DNA from: Actinomycetes bacterium
GTDB taxonomy: Bacteria; Actinomycetota; Acidimicrobiia; Acidimicrobiales; Ilumatobacteraceae
Reading direction: 5' to 3'
Assembly: GCA_029782355.1 (NCBI GenBank)
Contig: JAKOUY010000037.1
Span: 1-64,000 of the forward strand
Length of the DNA: 64,000 bases
Every line of letters begins with the position of its first letter. Position 1 is the stretch's first letter. The translations under genes were made by a program, and so were the position numbers. Positions 1-12,707 of this stretch are shown piece by piece. Below the pieces are notes generated by a model that saw nothing but the letters and a program-made list of their open reading frames with translations, did no database searches and was not told the DNA's origin.

Positions 1-168
1 AACGTCCTCGACCGGCAACGCTGGAACACCCGCAACGACCTCCGCATCGCGATCGTCACCTGGATCGAACGCACCTACCACCAACGCCGACGACAAGCAG
101 TCCTGGGCCGCTTGACCCCAATCGAGTACGAAGCCATCATGACCCCACAGACGGCAACCGCCGCCTGA
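1..168 (+). CDS. IS3-family transposase (OrfB), C-terminal fragment
   Basis: The open frame enters from the left edge and stops at TGA 166-168, giving 55 residues. The tail has W-I-E-R-T-Y-H-Q-R-R-R and then L-G-R-L-T-P-I-E-Y-E, the usual end of the DDE integrase core in IS3-type OrfB proteins (compare Y-N-R-R-R-R-H-S-A-L-G-x-L-S-P-x-E-F-E). The catalytic DDE residues lie outside the window, so I cannot tell whether the element is intact. It is followed by a short region that probably contains the right end of the element. The family call is confident; the group within IS3 is not. Confidence 0.85.
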   Translation, partial: NVLDRQRWNTRNDLRIAIVTWIERTYHQRRRQAVLGRLTPIEYEAIMTPQTATAA

Positions 169-243
169 CCCAATCTGTCACCTCCGCGCGCGGCAGTCCC
201 ATGATACGTGTCACTCGGACTGAAAGTCGGATGTCACTCGACA
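169..243. mobile_element. Probable right-end region of the IS element
   Basis: Between the transposase stop and the next gene, TGTCAC-type words occur at 176-184, 209-217 and 232-240; the last two are identical nine-mers (TGTCACTCG) 23 nt apart, and the stretch ends in CGACAG. Terminal repeats of an IS are expected here. The left end is outside the window, so terminal inversion and a target-site duplication cannot be checked. The exact boundary is a guess. Confidence 0.3.
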
Positions 244-354
244 GCTGACCGGGGACGACGCCGTTCCGGCGGGTGGTCCAACCATCCGCGGCGACGGGCC
301 CGGCGACGGCACCGGACGGAGCGGGGGTCACCCCGAGCGCGCCAGACTGTGCCG

Positions 355-1284
355 ATGACGGTCATGCGTTGGGGTGTGCTGGGGGCGTCGTCGCGCATCT
401 ACCGCAAGGCGTTGCTGCCCGTGTTCGAGGAACTTCCCGACCACGAGGTGGTGGCCGAAGCCCGGCGGGCGGGCGACGACGAGTCGCCGTACGCCGAGCT
501 CGTCCGGCGCGATGACGTCGACGCGGTGTACATCCCGCTGCCCAACCACCTCCATCTCCCGTGGATCGAGCGGGCGGTCGAGGCCGGCAAGCACGTGTTG
601 TGCGAGAAGCCGATCGCGCTCGACGCCGCCGATGTCGAGCGAGCCTTCGAGGTGGCCGCGGCGCACGACCGTCACCTGATCGAGGCGTACATGTGGCCGC
701 ACCACGCTCGCTCGCAGCGGATGCTCGAGCTGATCCACGACGGGGCCATCGGCCAACCGCGGTTCCTGAACGGCACGTTCACCTACCAGCTCGGGGACCC
801 GGGCGACCATCGGGCCGACGGGCGTGGCGGCGGTGTGGTGCTCGACGTCGGCATCTACTGCATCGGTCCGGCGCTGCTGCTCGCCGGCCGGGAGCCGGTC
901 GGGTGGTCCGCCGCGGCGGTGCGTGATCACGCCGGCATCGATCGGGCGATGACCGGTTGGGTCGACTGGGGCAAGGGGTTTATCGGCAACTTCGAGGTCT
1001 GCTTCGAGGCACCGGGGCGTACCACGCTGGAGGTCGTCGGCACCGACGGGATCATGACCTTCCCCGACTACTTCCCGTCGGGGCGAGATGCGGTCCTGCC
1101 CATCGTCATCGATCGCCACGACGGCACGCAACAGGTCGAGCAGGTGGCCGACGGCAACGGCTACCGGGGCATGGTCCAGCAGTTCGCCGCGGTGGTGCGC
1201 GGTGAGGCCGAGCCGCTGTTCAACGCCGAGCATTCGCTGCGGCTGGCCAAGATCCTCGACGGGCTCCACGCCGCGTCGCGCTGA
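355..1284 (+). CDS. Gfo/Idh/MocA-family NAD(P)-dependent oxidoreductase
   Basis: About 309 residues. The N-terminus M-R-W-G-V-L-G-A-S starts a Rossmann fold, E-K-P-I-A near residue 80 is the family signature containing the catalytic lysine, and the G-G-G-V-V-L-D-V-G-I-Y-C segment is the substrate-domain motif. Members oxidise or reduce sugars, inositols and related polyols in the cytoplasm; the substrate here cannot be read. The frame is open back to 208, but ATG 355 (or ATG 364) sits at the conserved domain start and the upstream residues are arginine-rich and unlike the family. It stands alone, downstream of the IS remnant and convergent with an MFS gene 9 nt away. Confidence 0.85.
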   Translation: MTVMRWGVLGASSRIYRKALLPVFEELPDHEVVAEARRAGDDESPYAELVRRDDVDAVYIPLPNHLHLPWIERAVEAGKHVLCEKPIALDAADVERAFEVAAAHDRHLIEAYMWPHHARSQRMLELIHDGAIGQPRFLNGTFTYQLGDPGDHRADGRGGGVVLDVGIYCIGPALLLAGREPVGWSAAAVRDHAGIDRAMTGWVDWGKGFIGNFEVCFEAPGRTTLEVVGTDGIMTFPDYFPSGRDAVLPIVIDRHDGTQQVEQVADGNGYRGMVQQFAAVVRGEAEPLFNAEHSLRLAKILDGLHAASR

Positions 1285-1298
1285 GCGGGCCGCTCAGC
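1280..1298. terminator. Symmetric hairpin between convergent genes
   Basis: GCTGAGCGG pairs with CCGCTCAGC around a single central base. The hairpin contains the stop codons of both convergent genes (TGA 1282-1284 and, on the minus strand, 1294-1296). No T-run follows, so termination in both directions is inferred from position only. Confidence 0.45.
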
Positions 1299-2526
1299 CC
1301 GGCGCGGTTGAGGGCACGAACCGCCCGCCCCGGCCGGCCATGGCCAACCCGGCGGACGCCACCAGGCCGGTCAGGCCGGCGATGGTCAGCGGCACCACGC
1401 CGTTCCCGGTGCCCGCCGACCAGGCCAACCCGGCCCAGAGACCGGCGAGCAGGACGGCCAGGCTCAACCCGCCTTGGAAGATGCCCTGGCCCCGGCCGAG
1501 ATGCTCACCGGGCACCAGCCGGGAGATCCACGCCTTGCCGACCCCATCGGTGAGCGCCGGGAACAACCCGTAGACGGCGAAGAGGACGACCACCGGCCAG
1601 CCGCCGTGCACCCGGCTGAGCCCGAGATAGGCCGTTCCGAAGGCAGCCAGTCCGACGGCGTAGACGCTGGCCGGCCGCCAACGGTCGGCCAGCACCCCGG
1701 CCGGGTACGAGCCCAGCGTGTACACGGCGTTGAACACGACGTAGACGCCGACCACCTGCGTGGTCGAGAACCCCAGATCGATCAGCCGGAGGAGCAGGAG
1801 CGCGTCGGAGAAGTTGACCACGGCGATGACCACGAGCACGGCGACGACGCGCCAGTAGGCAGCCGGGAGCACGCTGGTCGCCGCAACTCCATCGGCCGGG
1901 CGAAGCGCCGCGGCGACCTGGCGGACCGGTTCGCGCACGAACACCACGAGCAGCGCTGACAGCGCCGCCGGGACGACGGCCCACCACATCGCCGACCGCA
2001 GGTGGTGATGCATCAGCGCCAGGGCCGCCAACCCGAGCAGGGGGCCGAACACCGCGCCGAGGCTGTCCCCCATGCGGTGGAAGCCGAAGGCCCGCCCGCG
2101 GGCCGCGGGCGGAACCGATGCGGCGATCAGGGCGTCGCGCGGCGCCGAGCGCACGCCCTTGCCGAAGCGGTCGAGCACCCGGCCGACCAGGACGACCGGC
2201 CACATCGTCGCCGCGGCGACGACCGCCTTGCCGGCTGCGGCGAGGCCGTACCCGGCAGCCACGAACGGTCGCCGCCGGCGGCGGTCGGACCATCGTCCGG
2301 CGATGTACTTGGTGACCCCGGCGGTGGCTTCGGCCAGGCCTTCCACCAGGCCGAGGACGACGGGCGGGGCGGCGAGCACGCCGGTGAGGAACAGCGGCAG
2401 CAGCGGGTAGAGCAGTTCGCTGGCCAGGTCCTGGGTCAGCGAGACCACCGTGAGCACGATCAGCGTGCGGGACAACCACGGCCGCCTCGGCACATCCTCG
2501 CTGGTCACCCCCGCCGTGGCTACCAT
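1294..2526 (-). CDS. MFS transporter
   Basis: 410 residues with about 12 hydrophobic segments, an inner-membrane major facilitator permease. The loop D-R-F-G-K-G-V-R-S-A-P-R-D-A is characteristic of a drug/proton-antiporter-like subgroup, and G-R-W-S-D-R-R-R-R-R fits the cytoplasmic loop between helices 2 and 3. Substrate unknown. ATG 2526 leaves only 20 nt to the divergent capA-like gene; an internal GTG at 2493 also precedes the first helix and would give more promoter room. No partner regulator is adjacent. Confidence 0.85.
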   Translation of the reverse strand: MVATAGVTSEDVPRRPWLSRTLIVLTVVSLTQDLASELLYPLLPLFLTGVLAAPPVVLGLVEGLAEATAGVTKYIAGRWSDRRRRRPFVAAGYGLAAAGKAVVAAATMWPVVLVGRVLDRFGKGVRSAPRDALIAASVPPAARGRAFGFHRMGDSLGAVFGPLLGLAALALMHHHLRSAMWWAVVPAALSALLVVFVREPVRQVAAALRPADGVAATSVLPAAYWRVVAVLVVIAVVNFSDALLLLRLIDLGFSTTQVVGVYVVFNAVYTLGSYPAGVLADRWRPASVYAVGLAAFGTAYLGLSRVHGGWPVVVLFAVYGLFPALTDGVGKAWISRLVPGEHLGRGQGIFQGGLSLAVLLAGLWAGLAWSAGTGNGVVPLTIAGLTGLVASAGLAMAGRGGRFVPSTAPG

Positions 2527-2546
2527 CGGGGCGGAGGCTAGCGGGC

Positions 2547-3797
2547 ATGCAGCGACAATCTCGGTGGGCGTACCTCGTCGTCGGCGTCGCCGTGATCGGG
2601 TTGTTGGCCGCCGAGTCCGAGCGCGCCGGACTCGATGCCCGGTACTCGCCGGACGCGTCCGTCGCGTCCGGGCAGCCGTCGAGTGCCCAGCCGGCGCTGG
2701 GCGAGGCGGTCATCACCACGGATGCCGGCGCGCGACCGCTCACCACCGAACGGGTCACCACCGAACCAGAGCCGGCGATCACCGCCCGGTCCCGTCCGGG
2801 TCAGTTCGTGCTGGCGGCCAGCGGCGACATCCTCCCGCACTCCACGCTGCTGAAACGCCTGGTGCGCACGAAGCGGTCGATGGACATCGACGGCTCGTTC
2901 GAGGAGGTCCGCGGCATGCTCAGCCGGGCCGATCTGGCGGTCTGCCACATCGAGGGGGCGATGCTCCGTGACGGCGAGCCGATCCGCCCGAGCGACATCC
3001 TCGGCACCCCGCCGGTCTGGCTCCGCGAGGTCAAGCGTGCCGGGTTCGACACCTGCTCGACGGCGTCCAACCACTCGCTGGACGGCGGTGCCGGCGGGGT
3101 CGACGCCACGGTCGGCGCGTTCGACACGTACGGGCTCCATCAGGCCGGTGTCGCCGCTTCGGCGGACACCGTGATGCCGAAGCTGCTGCGGATCAACGGC
3201 GTGCGCGTCGCCCACCTCAGCTACACCTACGGGCTGGACAAGGGTGTGCTCCCGCCCGGGCAGCCGTGGCGGGCCAACCTGATCAACACCACGCGGATCA
3301 TCGCCGATGCGGTGGCCGCTCGGGCGGCCGGGGCCGAAGCGGTGGTGGTCAGCATGCACTGGGGCAACACGCAGTGGGTCAAGCCATCGCCCGAACAGCT
3401 GCGCGTCGCCGATGCCCTGACCAAGAGCGGGCAGATCGACCTGATCGTCGGCACCCACACTCACCTGATCCAGCCGATCAGCAAGGTCAACGGCGTGTGG
3501 GTGCTGTGGGGGCTCGGGGACTTCCTGACCAACCATCCGGTGAACCCGCACTGGCAGCCGGCGACCCAGGACGGAGTGATCGTCGAGGTGCCGTTCCGGC
3601 GGACGTCTGGGCACCGGGTCGTCGTGGGAACTCCCGTGGCCCACCCGACCTGGTGCGACAAGGACCACGGGTACCGGGTGCGCCTCGCCGCGCCCGGCGA
3701 GCGTGCCGCCGACCTGCCGGCGGCGACACGCCGGGCGCTCGACCAGTCCTATGCCCGCACGGCCGCCGTGCTGAAGGGCTTCGTGGTCCCTCGCTGA
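2547..3797 (+). CDS. CapA-family (PGA_cap) metallophosphatase-like protein
   Basis: 416 residues. An N-terminal hydrophobic segment (about residues 8-22) is a signal peptide or anchor, followed by a roughly 60-residue low-complexity stretch and then the CapA domain from about residue 88. Visible family motifs are A-S-G-D-I-L, C-H-I-E-G-A, S-N-H-S-L-D-G-G, S-M-H-W-G and T-H-T-H-L-I-Q. CapA-like proteins have a calcineurin-like fold and act outside the membrane in polyglutamate capsule attachment or in unknown cell-wall roles. No capBC genes are next to it, so capsule synthesis is not implied. GGAGG at 2533-2537 is the ribosome-binding site for ATG 2547. Confidence 0.85.
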   Translation: MQRQSRWAYLVVGVAVIGLLAAESERAGLDARYSPDASVASGQPSSAQPALGEAVITTDAGARPLTTERVTTEPEPAITARSRPGQFVLAASGDILPHSTLLKRLVRTKRSMDIDGSFEEVRGMLSRADLAVCHIEGAMLRDGEPIRPSDILGTPPVWLREVKRAGFDTCSTASNHSLDGGAGGVDATVGAFDTYGLHQAGVAASADTVMPKLLRINGVRVAHLSYTYGLDKGVLPPGQPWRANLINTTRIIADAVAARAAGAEAVVVSMHWGNTQWVKPSPEQLRVADALTKSGQIDLIVGTHTHLIQPISKVNGVWVLWGLGDFLTNHPVNPHWQPATQDGVIVEVPFRRTSGHRVVVGTPVAHPTWCDKDHGYRVRLAAPGERAADLPAATRRALDQSYARTAAVLKGFVVPR

Positions 3798-3813
3798 CGG
3801 GTCGCCTGCTCCC

Positions 3814-3857
3814 GTCAGGTGGAGGTCAGGTGACAGTCAGGTGATGCTCAGGTGATG
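3814..3857. repeat. Four tandem 11-bp repeats spanning a gene end
   Basis: Units GTCAGGTGGAG, GTCAGGTGACA, GTCAGGTGATG and CTCAGGTGATG follow each other without gaps. The array covers the minus-strand lipoprotein stop codon (3848-3850) and fills most of the gap to the convergent CapA gene. Read on the minus strand, each unit repeats C-A-C-C-T-G-A, so the stop triplet is copied three more times downstream in successive frames. Confidence 0.8.
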
Positions 3858-4507
3858 GTCAGCTTGGCGACCGTGCGCTTCTGGGCCGTCGGGGCGCTGA
3901 GGATCTCGCCGCGGGTGTTGACCGCCGTCGCCCGGACGATCAGCTTGGAACTGGTGACCGTTCCGTGGGTGGTGCCGTCAGCCATCAGGCAATCGCTGCC
4001 CACCGTGTAGGCGTTGATCGACTGCTGGACGATTGACTTCGACTGCACGACGAACAGCTCGTCGTACCGCAGGTGGTGCTCCGACGCATCCTTGACCCCG
4101 TCGTGATCGACGTCCGGCCAGAAGTCGTCGGGTGCCGTGCGCTGGGCCAGGTAGCTGTGGGTGGAGATGTCATAGCCGTAGCCCTTGTTGCTGGCCGGGT
4201 TGGTGTCCGTCTCGGTGATCGAGGCCGAGCCATGAGTACAGACGAATCGATTCTCCAGCGAGGTGAACAGCGACTCGATCCCACCGCCGTCCTTGGCGGT
4301 GATCACGATCTCCTTGGCGGCGCTCCCGAGGTGGATGGTCGAGCCGGCGGCCACGGCAGTGCCCCCCACCTTGAAGGTGATCGCCGGTGGGGTGGTGTCC
4401 TTGAGGTTGCCGGGCACCGGCTGGCAGGCGCTGAGCAGCGCCACGGCGCCCGCAGCGGTTGCCGCGCCGGCGATGGTGCGGCGGGAGGGGTGACGGGTGG
4501 TGGGCAT
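3848..4507 (-). CDS. Exported lipoprotein with an EF-hand-like loop; function unknown
   Basis: 219 residues. A twin-arginine start (S-R-R-T-I-A-G-A-A) runs into a hydrophobic stretch and lipobox L-L-S-A-C, so Tat-dependent export and lipidation at Cys28 are likely. The sequence D-V-D-H-D-G-V-K-D-A-S-E near residue 130 matches a calcium-binding DxDxDG loop of EF-hand/dockerin type. The segment after the lipobox (D-T-T-P-P-A-I-T-F) looks like the edge of an Ig-like domain. I do not recognise the family. The gene is divergent from a crotonase, and its 3' end lies in an 11-bp tandem array. Confidence 0.7.
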   Translation of the reverse strand: MPTTRHPSRRTIAGAATAAGAVALLSACQPVPGNLKDTTPPAITFKVGGTAVAAGSTIHLGSAAKEIVITAKDGGGIESLFTSLENRFVCTHGSASITETDTNPASNKGYGYDISTHSYLAQRTAPDDFWPDVDHDGVKDASEHHLRYDELFVVQSKSIVQQSINAYTVGSDCLMADGTTHGTVTSSKLIVRATAVNTRGEILSAPTAQKRTVAKLTIT

Positions 4508-4572
4508 CGGAGGTCCTTTCGGAGTGTGTTCCCTACTGATCGCCTCTACGTCGCCCAGATACGCTCGGTTCG

Positions 4573-5292
4573 GTGACTGCTGCGTCCCCCATCACGGTCG
4601 AACGACACGGCTCCGTTCTCCTCGCCCGCCTCGACGACGGCAAGGCCAACGCGCTGTCGGCGGCCTCGATCGCCGAGCTGATCGGTGCCGTCGATCGGGC
4701 CGAGGCCGACGACACCATCGGTGCCCTGGCCGTGGTCGGTCGACCGGGTCGGTTCTGCGCCGGGTTCGACCTGACGGTGATGCGCGGCACCGATCGCCAG
4801 GCCGTGGTGTCCCTGGTCAGTGATGGTGGCGAACTGATCCGCCGGTTGTACGGGGCATCGGTGCCCGTCGTCGCCGGGTGCACCGGCCACGCCCTGGCCG
4901 CCGGCGCGCTGATCCTGCTCGGGTGCGATCTGCGGCTCGGCGCCGACGTCGACTGCAAGATCGGCCTCAACGAGGTGGCCATCGGCATGGTCCTGCCGGA
5001 TTGGGCCTTCACCATGGCGGTCGAGCGGCTGGACCGCTCGGCCCTCCAGGGGGCCGTGGCCGCGGCCCAGGTGACCGGTCCGGCTGGGGCCGTGCGCGCC
5101 GGGTATCTGGACGAGGTGGTCGCCGCCGACGACCTCGAGCGGCTCACCCTGGAGCGGGCGACGGAGTTGGCCGGTTTCGATGCCCGGGCGTACGGGCGGA
5201 CCATCGAGCGGCTGCGTGGGGACACCGTCCGTCGCCTGGCGAGGGAGATCGCCGAGGACCGCTCCCACGGCCGGATCCCCGGCGTCGACTAG
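4573..5292 (+). CDS. Enoyl-CoA hydratase/isomerase (crotonase) family protein
   Basis: 239 residues, slightly shorter than typical crotonases. The oxyanion-hole segments are visible as F-C-A-G-F-D-L (near residue 61) and G-C-T-G-H-A-L-A-A-G-A (near residue 99). The usual paired catalytic glutamates are not obvious by eye, so the reaction (hydration, isomerisation or hydrolysis of an acyl-CoA) cannot be assigned. GTG 4573 is the only reasonable start just before the conserved I-T-V-E-R strand. It lies directly upstream of the DNA ligase, 32 nt apart, possibly co-transcribed without functional connection. Confidence 0.85.
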   Translation: MTAASPITVERHGSVLLARLDDGKANALSAASIAELIGAVDRAEADDTIGALAVVGRPGRFCAGFDLTVMRGTDRQAVVSLVSDGGELIRRLYGASVPVVAGCTGHALAAGALILLGCDLRLGADVDCKIGLNEVAIGMVLPDWAFTMAVERLDRSALQGAVAAAQVTGPAGAVRAGYLDEVVAADDLERLTLERATELAGFDARAYGRTIERLRGDTVRRLAREIAEDRSHGRIPGVD

Positions 5293-5324
5293 TCCGCAAC
5301 CCGGCCGATCGAGCAGGCACGGCG

Positions 5325-6992
5325 GTGGCATCGTCCTACGGCGACCTGGTGGCGGCCGCGAGGCGAGTGGCTGCCCAGCCGGCCCGATCGGACAAGACCC
5401 GGTCGCTGGCGGACTACCTCCGGACCGTCCCCCCGGACGAGATCCCGATCGCCGTCGGCCTGCTGCTCGGCCGTCCCCGCCAGGGCCGCCTCGGCGTGGG
5501 ATGGTCGACCGTCGCCGACCGCCGCCCTGTCGAATCGTCAGTGACGGAACTCGGGCGACCCGGCGTGTTCCGGTCGTCTGTCGAACCGTCTGTGACGAAG
5601 TCCCTCGGTGGCGAGGCCCGGGAGCCCGCTGTCGAATCGTCAGTGACGGAACTGGCCGGGGCCGTTGCGTCACGGACGGTTCCACCGGGCGTGGGGTGGG
5701 CCGGGACGGCCGACGGAGTTTCGTCACTGACGATTCGACAGGTGGACGAGGCGATGACCCGGCTGGTGGAGGTGGGCGGCGCCGGGTCACAGGCCGAGCG
5801 CGCCCGACTGCTCGATGAGCTGTTCACCCGCGCCGGCATCGACGAGCAGCGCCACCTCCGCCAGGTGCTGACCGGTGAGGTCCGCCAGGGGGCCAACGAG
5901 GGCGTCGTGGCCGAGGCCGTGGCCCTGGCCGCCGGCGTTCCGGCGGCGTCGGTGCGTCGAGCGGCAATGCTGCTCGGCGATCTCGGCGCGACGGCGCGGC
6001 GGGCGCTCGCCGGGGAACCGCTCGACGACCTCGGTCTGCAGGTGCTCGTCGGCGTCCAGCCGATGCTGGCCAGCACCGCCGCCTCGGTCGAGGCGGCCCT
6101 GGCCGAGATCGGTACGGCCAGTGTCGAAGCCAAGTTGGACGGGGCGCGCATCCAGGTCCATCGGCGCGGCGAGGAGGTGCGCATCTACACCCGCAGCCTG
6201 CGCGAGATCGCCGCGTCCGTCCCCGAGATCGTCGACGCCGTCGCCTCGCTCCCCGGTGGCGACCTGGTGCTCGACGGCGAAGCCCTAGGACTCGACGAGG
6301 ACGGCCACCCGCTGGCCTTCCAGGACACGATGAGCGGCGGGTCTCGCCTCTCCCCGTTCTTCTTCGACGTGCTCCACGCCGAGGGCGTCTCGTTGATCGA
6401 TCGACCGCTCGGCGAGCGCCGCGCCCACCTCGCCGAGCTCGTGCCGGACCGGCTCCGGCTGGCGTCGATCGAGACCGCTGACCCCGCGGTCGCCGCCCGC
6501 TTCGCCGCCGACGTGCTGGCCGCCGGCCACGAGGGCGTCATGGTCAAGGCGCTCGACTCGACCTACGCCGCCGGGCGGCGGGGCAAGGCCTGGCGCAAGG
6601 TCAAGCCGGTGCACACCCTCGACCTGGTGGTCCTGGCCGCCGAGTGGGGAAGCGGTCGCCGGGTCGGCTGGCTGAGCAACCTGCATCTCGGCGCCGGCGA
6701 CGGATCGGGCGGGTTCGTGATGGTCGGCAAGACGTTCAAGGGGCTCACCGACGAGCTGCTCACCTGGCAGACCGAGGCCCTCCAGCGCATCGCCCTCGGG
6801 AGCGACGGGCCCGTCGTCCACGTCCGGCCGGAGCTGGTGGTCGAGGTGGCCCTCGACGGGGTGCAACGCAGCCGGCGGTATCCGGGTGGGGTAGCCCTGC
6901 GCTTCGCTCGGGTGCGCCGCTATCGACCTGACAAGCGCCCGGCGGAGGCCGACCACATCGACCGGGTCCGGGCCATGCTGCCCACCCGGTAG
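5325..6992 (+). CDS. ATP-dependent DNA ligase with repeat-expanded N-terminal linker
   Basis: About 555 residues. Motif I is E-A-K-L-D-G with the AMP-accepting lysine at about residue 270, followed by the adenylation and OB domains; the ending R-Y-P-G-G-V-A-L-R-F fits bacterial LigB/LigC-type ATP ligases, which seal nicks alongside the NAD-dependent LigA. The start is GTG 5325 (V-A-S-S-Y-G-D-L), with GAGCAGG upstream; the frame is open much further 5' but that overlaps the crotonase. Residues about 69-139, between a G-V-G-W strand and the helix L-T-I-R-Q-V-D-E-A, are occupied by the repeat array. The G-V-G-W segment occurs on both sides of the array (about residues 57 and 122), so the insertion appears flanked by a duplicated stretch. 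The active-site region looks intact. Confidence 0.9.
   Translation: MASSYGDLVAAARRVAAQPARSDKTRSLADYLRTVPPDEIPIAVGLLLGRPRQGRLGVGWSTVADRRPVESSVTELGRPGVFRSSVEPSVTKSLGGEAREPAVESSVTELAGAVASRTVPPGVGWAGTADGVSSLTIRQVDEAMTRLVEVGGAGSQAERARLLDELFTRAGIDEQRHLRQVLTGEVRQGANEGVVAEAVALAAGVPAASVRRAAMLLGDLGATARRALAGEPLDDLGLQVLVGVQPMLASTAASVEAALAEIGTASVEAKLDGARIQVHRRGEEVRIYTRSLREIAASVPEIVDAVASLPGGDLVLDGEALGLDEDGHPLAFQDTMSGGSRLSPFFFDVLHAEGVSLIDRPLGERRAHLAELVPDRLRLASIETADPAVAARFAADVLAAGHEGVMVKALDSTYAAGRRGKAWRKVKPVHTLDLVVLAAEWGSGRRVGWLSNLHLGAGDGSGGFVMVGKTFKGLTDELLTWQTEALQRIALGSDGPVVHVRPELVVEVALDGVQRSRRYPGGVALRFARVRRYRPDKRPAEADHIDRVRAMLPTR
5528..5740 (+). repeat. Array of five 24-25 nt repeats inside the ligase gene, 51-nt period
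   Basis: Three direct copies start at 5528, 5579 and 5630, exactly 51 nt (17 codons) apart. Copies 1 and 3 agree over at least 24 nt; copy 2 differs at several positions. Two inverted copies follow at 5663-5686 (diverged) and 5717-5740, the last differing from copies 1 and 3 by one base. Each has a small palindromic core, CGTCAGTGACG in the best copies. Direct copies encode V-E-S-S-V-T-E-L or a variant; the last inverted copy encodes S-S-L-T-I-R-Q. Copies 3 and 4 are inverted neighbours 8 nt apart and could form a REPIN-like hairpin. No cas genes are present and the array lies in an open frame. Confidence 0.9.
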
Positions 6993-7004
6993 CGTGCCTG
7001 GCCC

Positions 7005-7607
7005 ATGGCCACGCTGCGCTTCAGCTTCGGCACGATGGGCTCCGGCAAGAGCACGCTGGCCTTGCAGATCCACCACAACCTGGCCAGCCGCCAGCTGTAC
7101 GGACTGCTGCTGACCAAGCTCGACCGTGAGGGCGCCCAGGTGACCAGCCGGCTCGGGGTGGCCGCCGATGCCATGGAGGTCACCCCCGAGCTCGACCTGT
7201 ACGCCCTGGCCCTCGAGCGCTGGCCGCTGCACTACCTGGTCTGCGACGAGGCCCAGTTCTACACGCCGGCTCAATGCGACCAGCTGGCCCGGGTGGTCGA
7301 CGACCTGGGCATCGACGTCTACGCCTTCGGCCTGATCACCGACTTCCGCGGCGAGCTGTTCGACGGAACCAAGCGGCTGCTCGAAGTGGCCGACGAGCGA
7401 ACCCCGATCCAGGTCGAGGCCCGTTGCTGGTGCGGGGCTCGCGCCACGCACAACGCCCGTGTGGTCAACGGCGAGGTGGTGCGTGAGGGCGAGACCGTCG
7501 TGGTCGGCGACACGGCCGAAGCGACCGCGCTGCCGCTGTTCGGCGACGTGGTCCGCTACGAGCTGCTGTGCCGCCGGCACTACCGCGCCGGCGAGCTGGG
7601 CAGCTGA
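7005..7607 (+). CDS. tdk: Thymidine kinase (type II)
   Basis: 200 residues, typical for the family. The Walker A loop is G-T-M-G-S-G-K-S-T (about residues 9-17), the Walker B/catalytic segment is C-D-E-A-Q-F-Y (near residue 82), and the lasso/thymidine-binding region appears as Y-A-F-G-L-I-T-D-F-R-G-E-L-F-D-G. The zinc site is formed by the C-W-C pair near residue 143 and the C-R-R-H pair near the end. It phosphorylates thymidine with ATP in the salvage pathway. It begins 12 nt after the DNA ligase stop, so both may share a transcript. Confidence 0.95.
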   Translation: MATLRFSFGTMGSGKSTLALQIHHNLASRQLYGLLLTKLDREGAQVTSRLGVAADAMEVTPELDLYALALERWPLHYLVCDEAQFYTPAQCDQLARVVDDLGIDVYAFGLITDFRGELFDGTKRLLEVADERTPIQVEARCWCGARATHNARVVNGEVVREGETVVVGDTAEATALPLFGDVVRYELLCRRHYRAGELGS

Positions 7608-7610
7608 CCG

Positions 7611-7997
7611 CTACGAGCCGGCGGCGACCAGCAGGATCAGGCCGACCAGCCCGAGGGCGAGGATGGCCGAGGCGATCATCCCGCAGATCCGCCCGGCGAC
7701 GATCTGGCTCTGGTTGGTGCAGGTGCCCGATCGCTGGGAGATCTCCCGCATGGCTCGGTTGCCCATGATCCAGGCGACCGGCCCGAGCAGTCCGCAGAAC
7801 ACCAGGCTGAGGATCCCGAGGACCATGACCGTGGTCCCGCTGGGGTGCTGCCAGGTGGCCCACCCACCACGAGCGGTCTCTCCGTACCCGGGGTACGGCG
7901 CGTACGGCGGCATCCCGGAGGTGGGCTTGGGCACGTCGGCGGGGATCGGACCGGGGCCCCACGAGGGCGGCGGGGGCGGCGGCGGAGGAGTGGACAC
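7611..7997 (-). CDS. DUF4190 small membrane protein with polyproline N-terminus
   Basis: About 128 residues. A run of eight prolines opens the protein, followed by a Pro/Gly/Tyr-rich cytoplasmic tail and two transmembrane helices (V-M-V-L-G-I-L-S-L-V-F-C-G-L-L-G-P and the C-terminal I-L-A-L-G-L-V-G-L-I-L-L-V). The segment G-N-R-A-M-R-E-I between them is the DUF4190 signature. Function unknown; family members are common actinobacterial membrane proteins. The GTG at 7997 or the one at 8000 is the start; no clear Shine-Dalgarno separates them. Its stop is 3 nt from the convergent tdk stop. The frame is open far upstream, but that is the antisense shadow of gltB. Confidence 0.75.
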   Translation of the reverse strand: MSTPPPPPPPPSWGPGPIPADVPKPTSGMPPYAPYPGYGETARGGWATWQHPSGTTVMVLGILSLVFCGLLGPVAWIMGNRAMREISQRSGTCTNQSQIVAGRICGMIASAILALGLVGLILLVAAGS

Positions 7998-8159
7998 CAC
8001 CCGAGCGTACGCCTGAGCGGGTGCGCCGGACACCACGATGGCGAGACCAATGCCCTTGGTCGCCGGCCGGGCGGGCGGTAGTCTGATCCGGCGTTTCGGG
8101 CCAGCGTCGTCCCGGCACCCCCGATCAGGACCCACCTCCCCTGGAGCGGAGCCACCACG

Positions 8160-12699
<4,540 letters not shown>

Positions 12700-12707
<8 letters not shown>

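Noticed and set aside
169-354. Homology between the IS end (CGACAG) and the ends of the ligase repeat (TGTCGA).
   Set aside because: Only six bases agree; too short to argue that the ligase repeats derive from the IS.
5528-5654. Three regularly spaced 25-nt repeats with 26-nt spacers look like a minimal CRISPR array.
   Set aside because: They lie in an open frame of a conserved ligase, copy 2 is diverged, inverted copies follow, and no cas gene is present.
7971-7996. GC-rich run of GGC/GGA triplets suggesting a repeat element.
   Set aside because: It is the coding sequence of the polyproline start of the DUF4190 protein.
8001-8159. Possible riboswitch or glutamine-sensing leader upstream of gltB.
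   Set aside because: I could not fold a convincing conserved structure or find an intrinsic terminator before the start.
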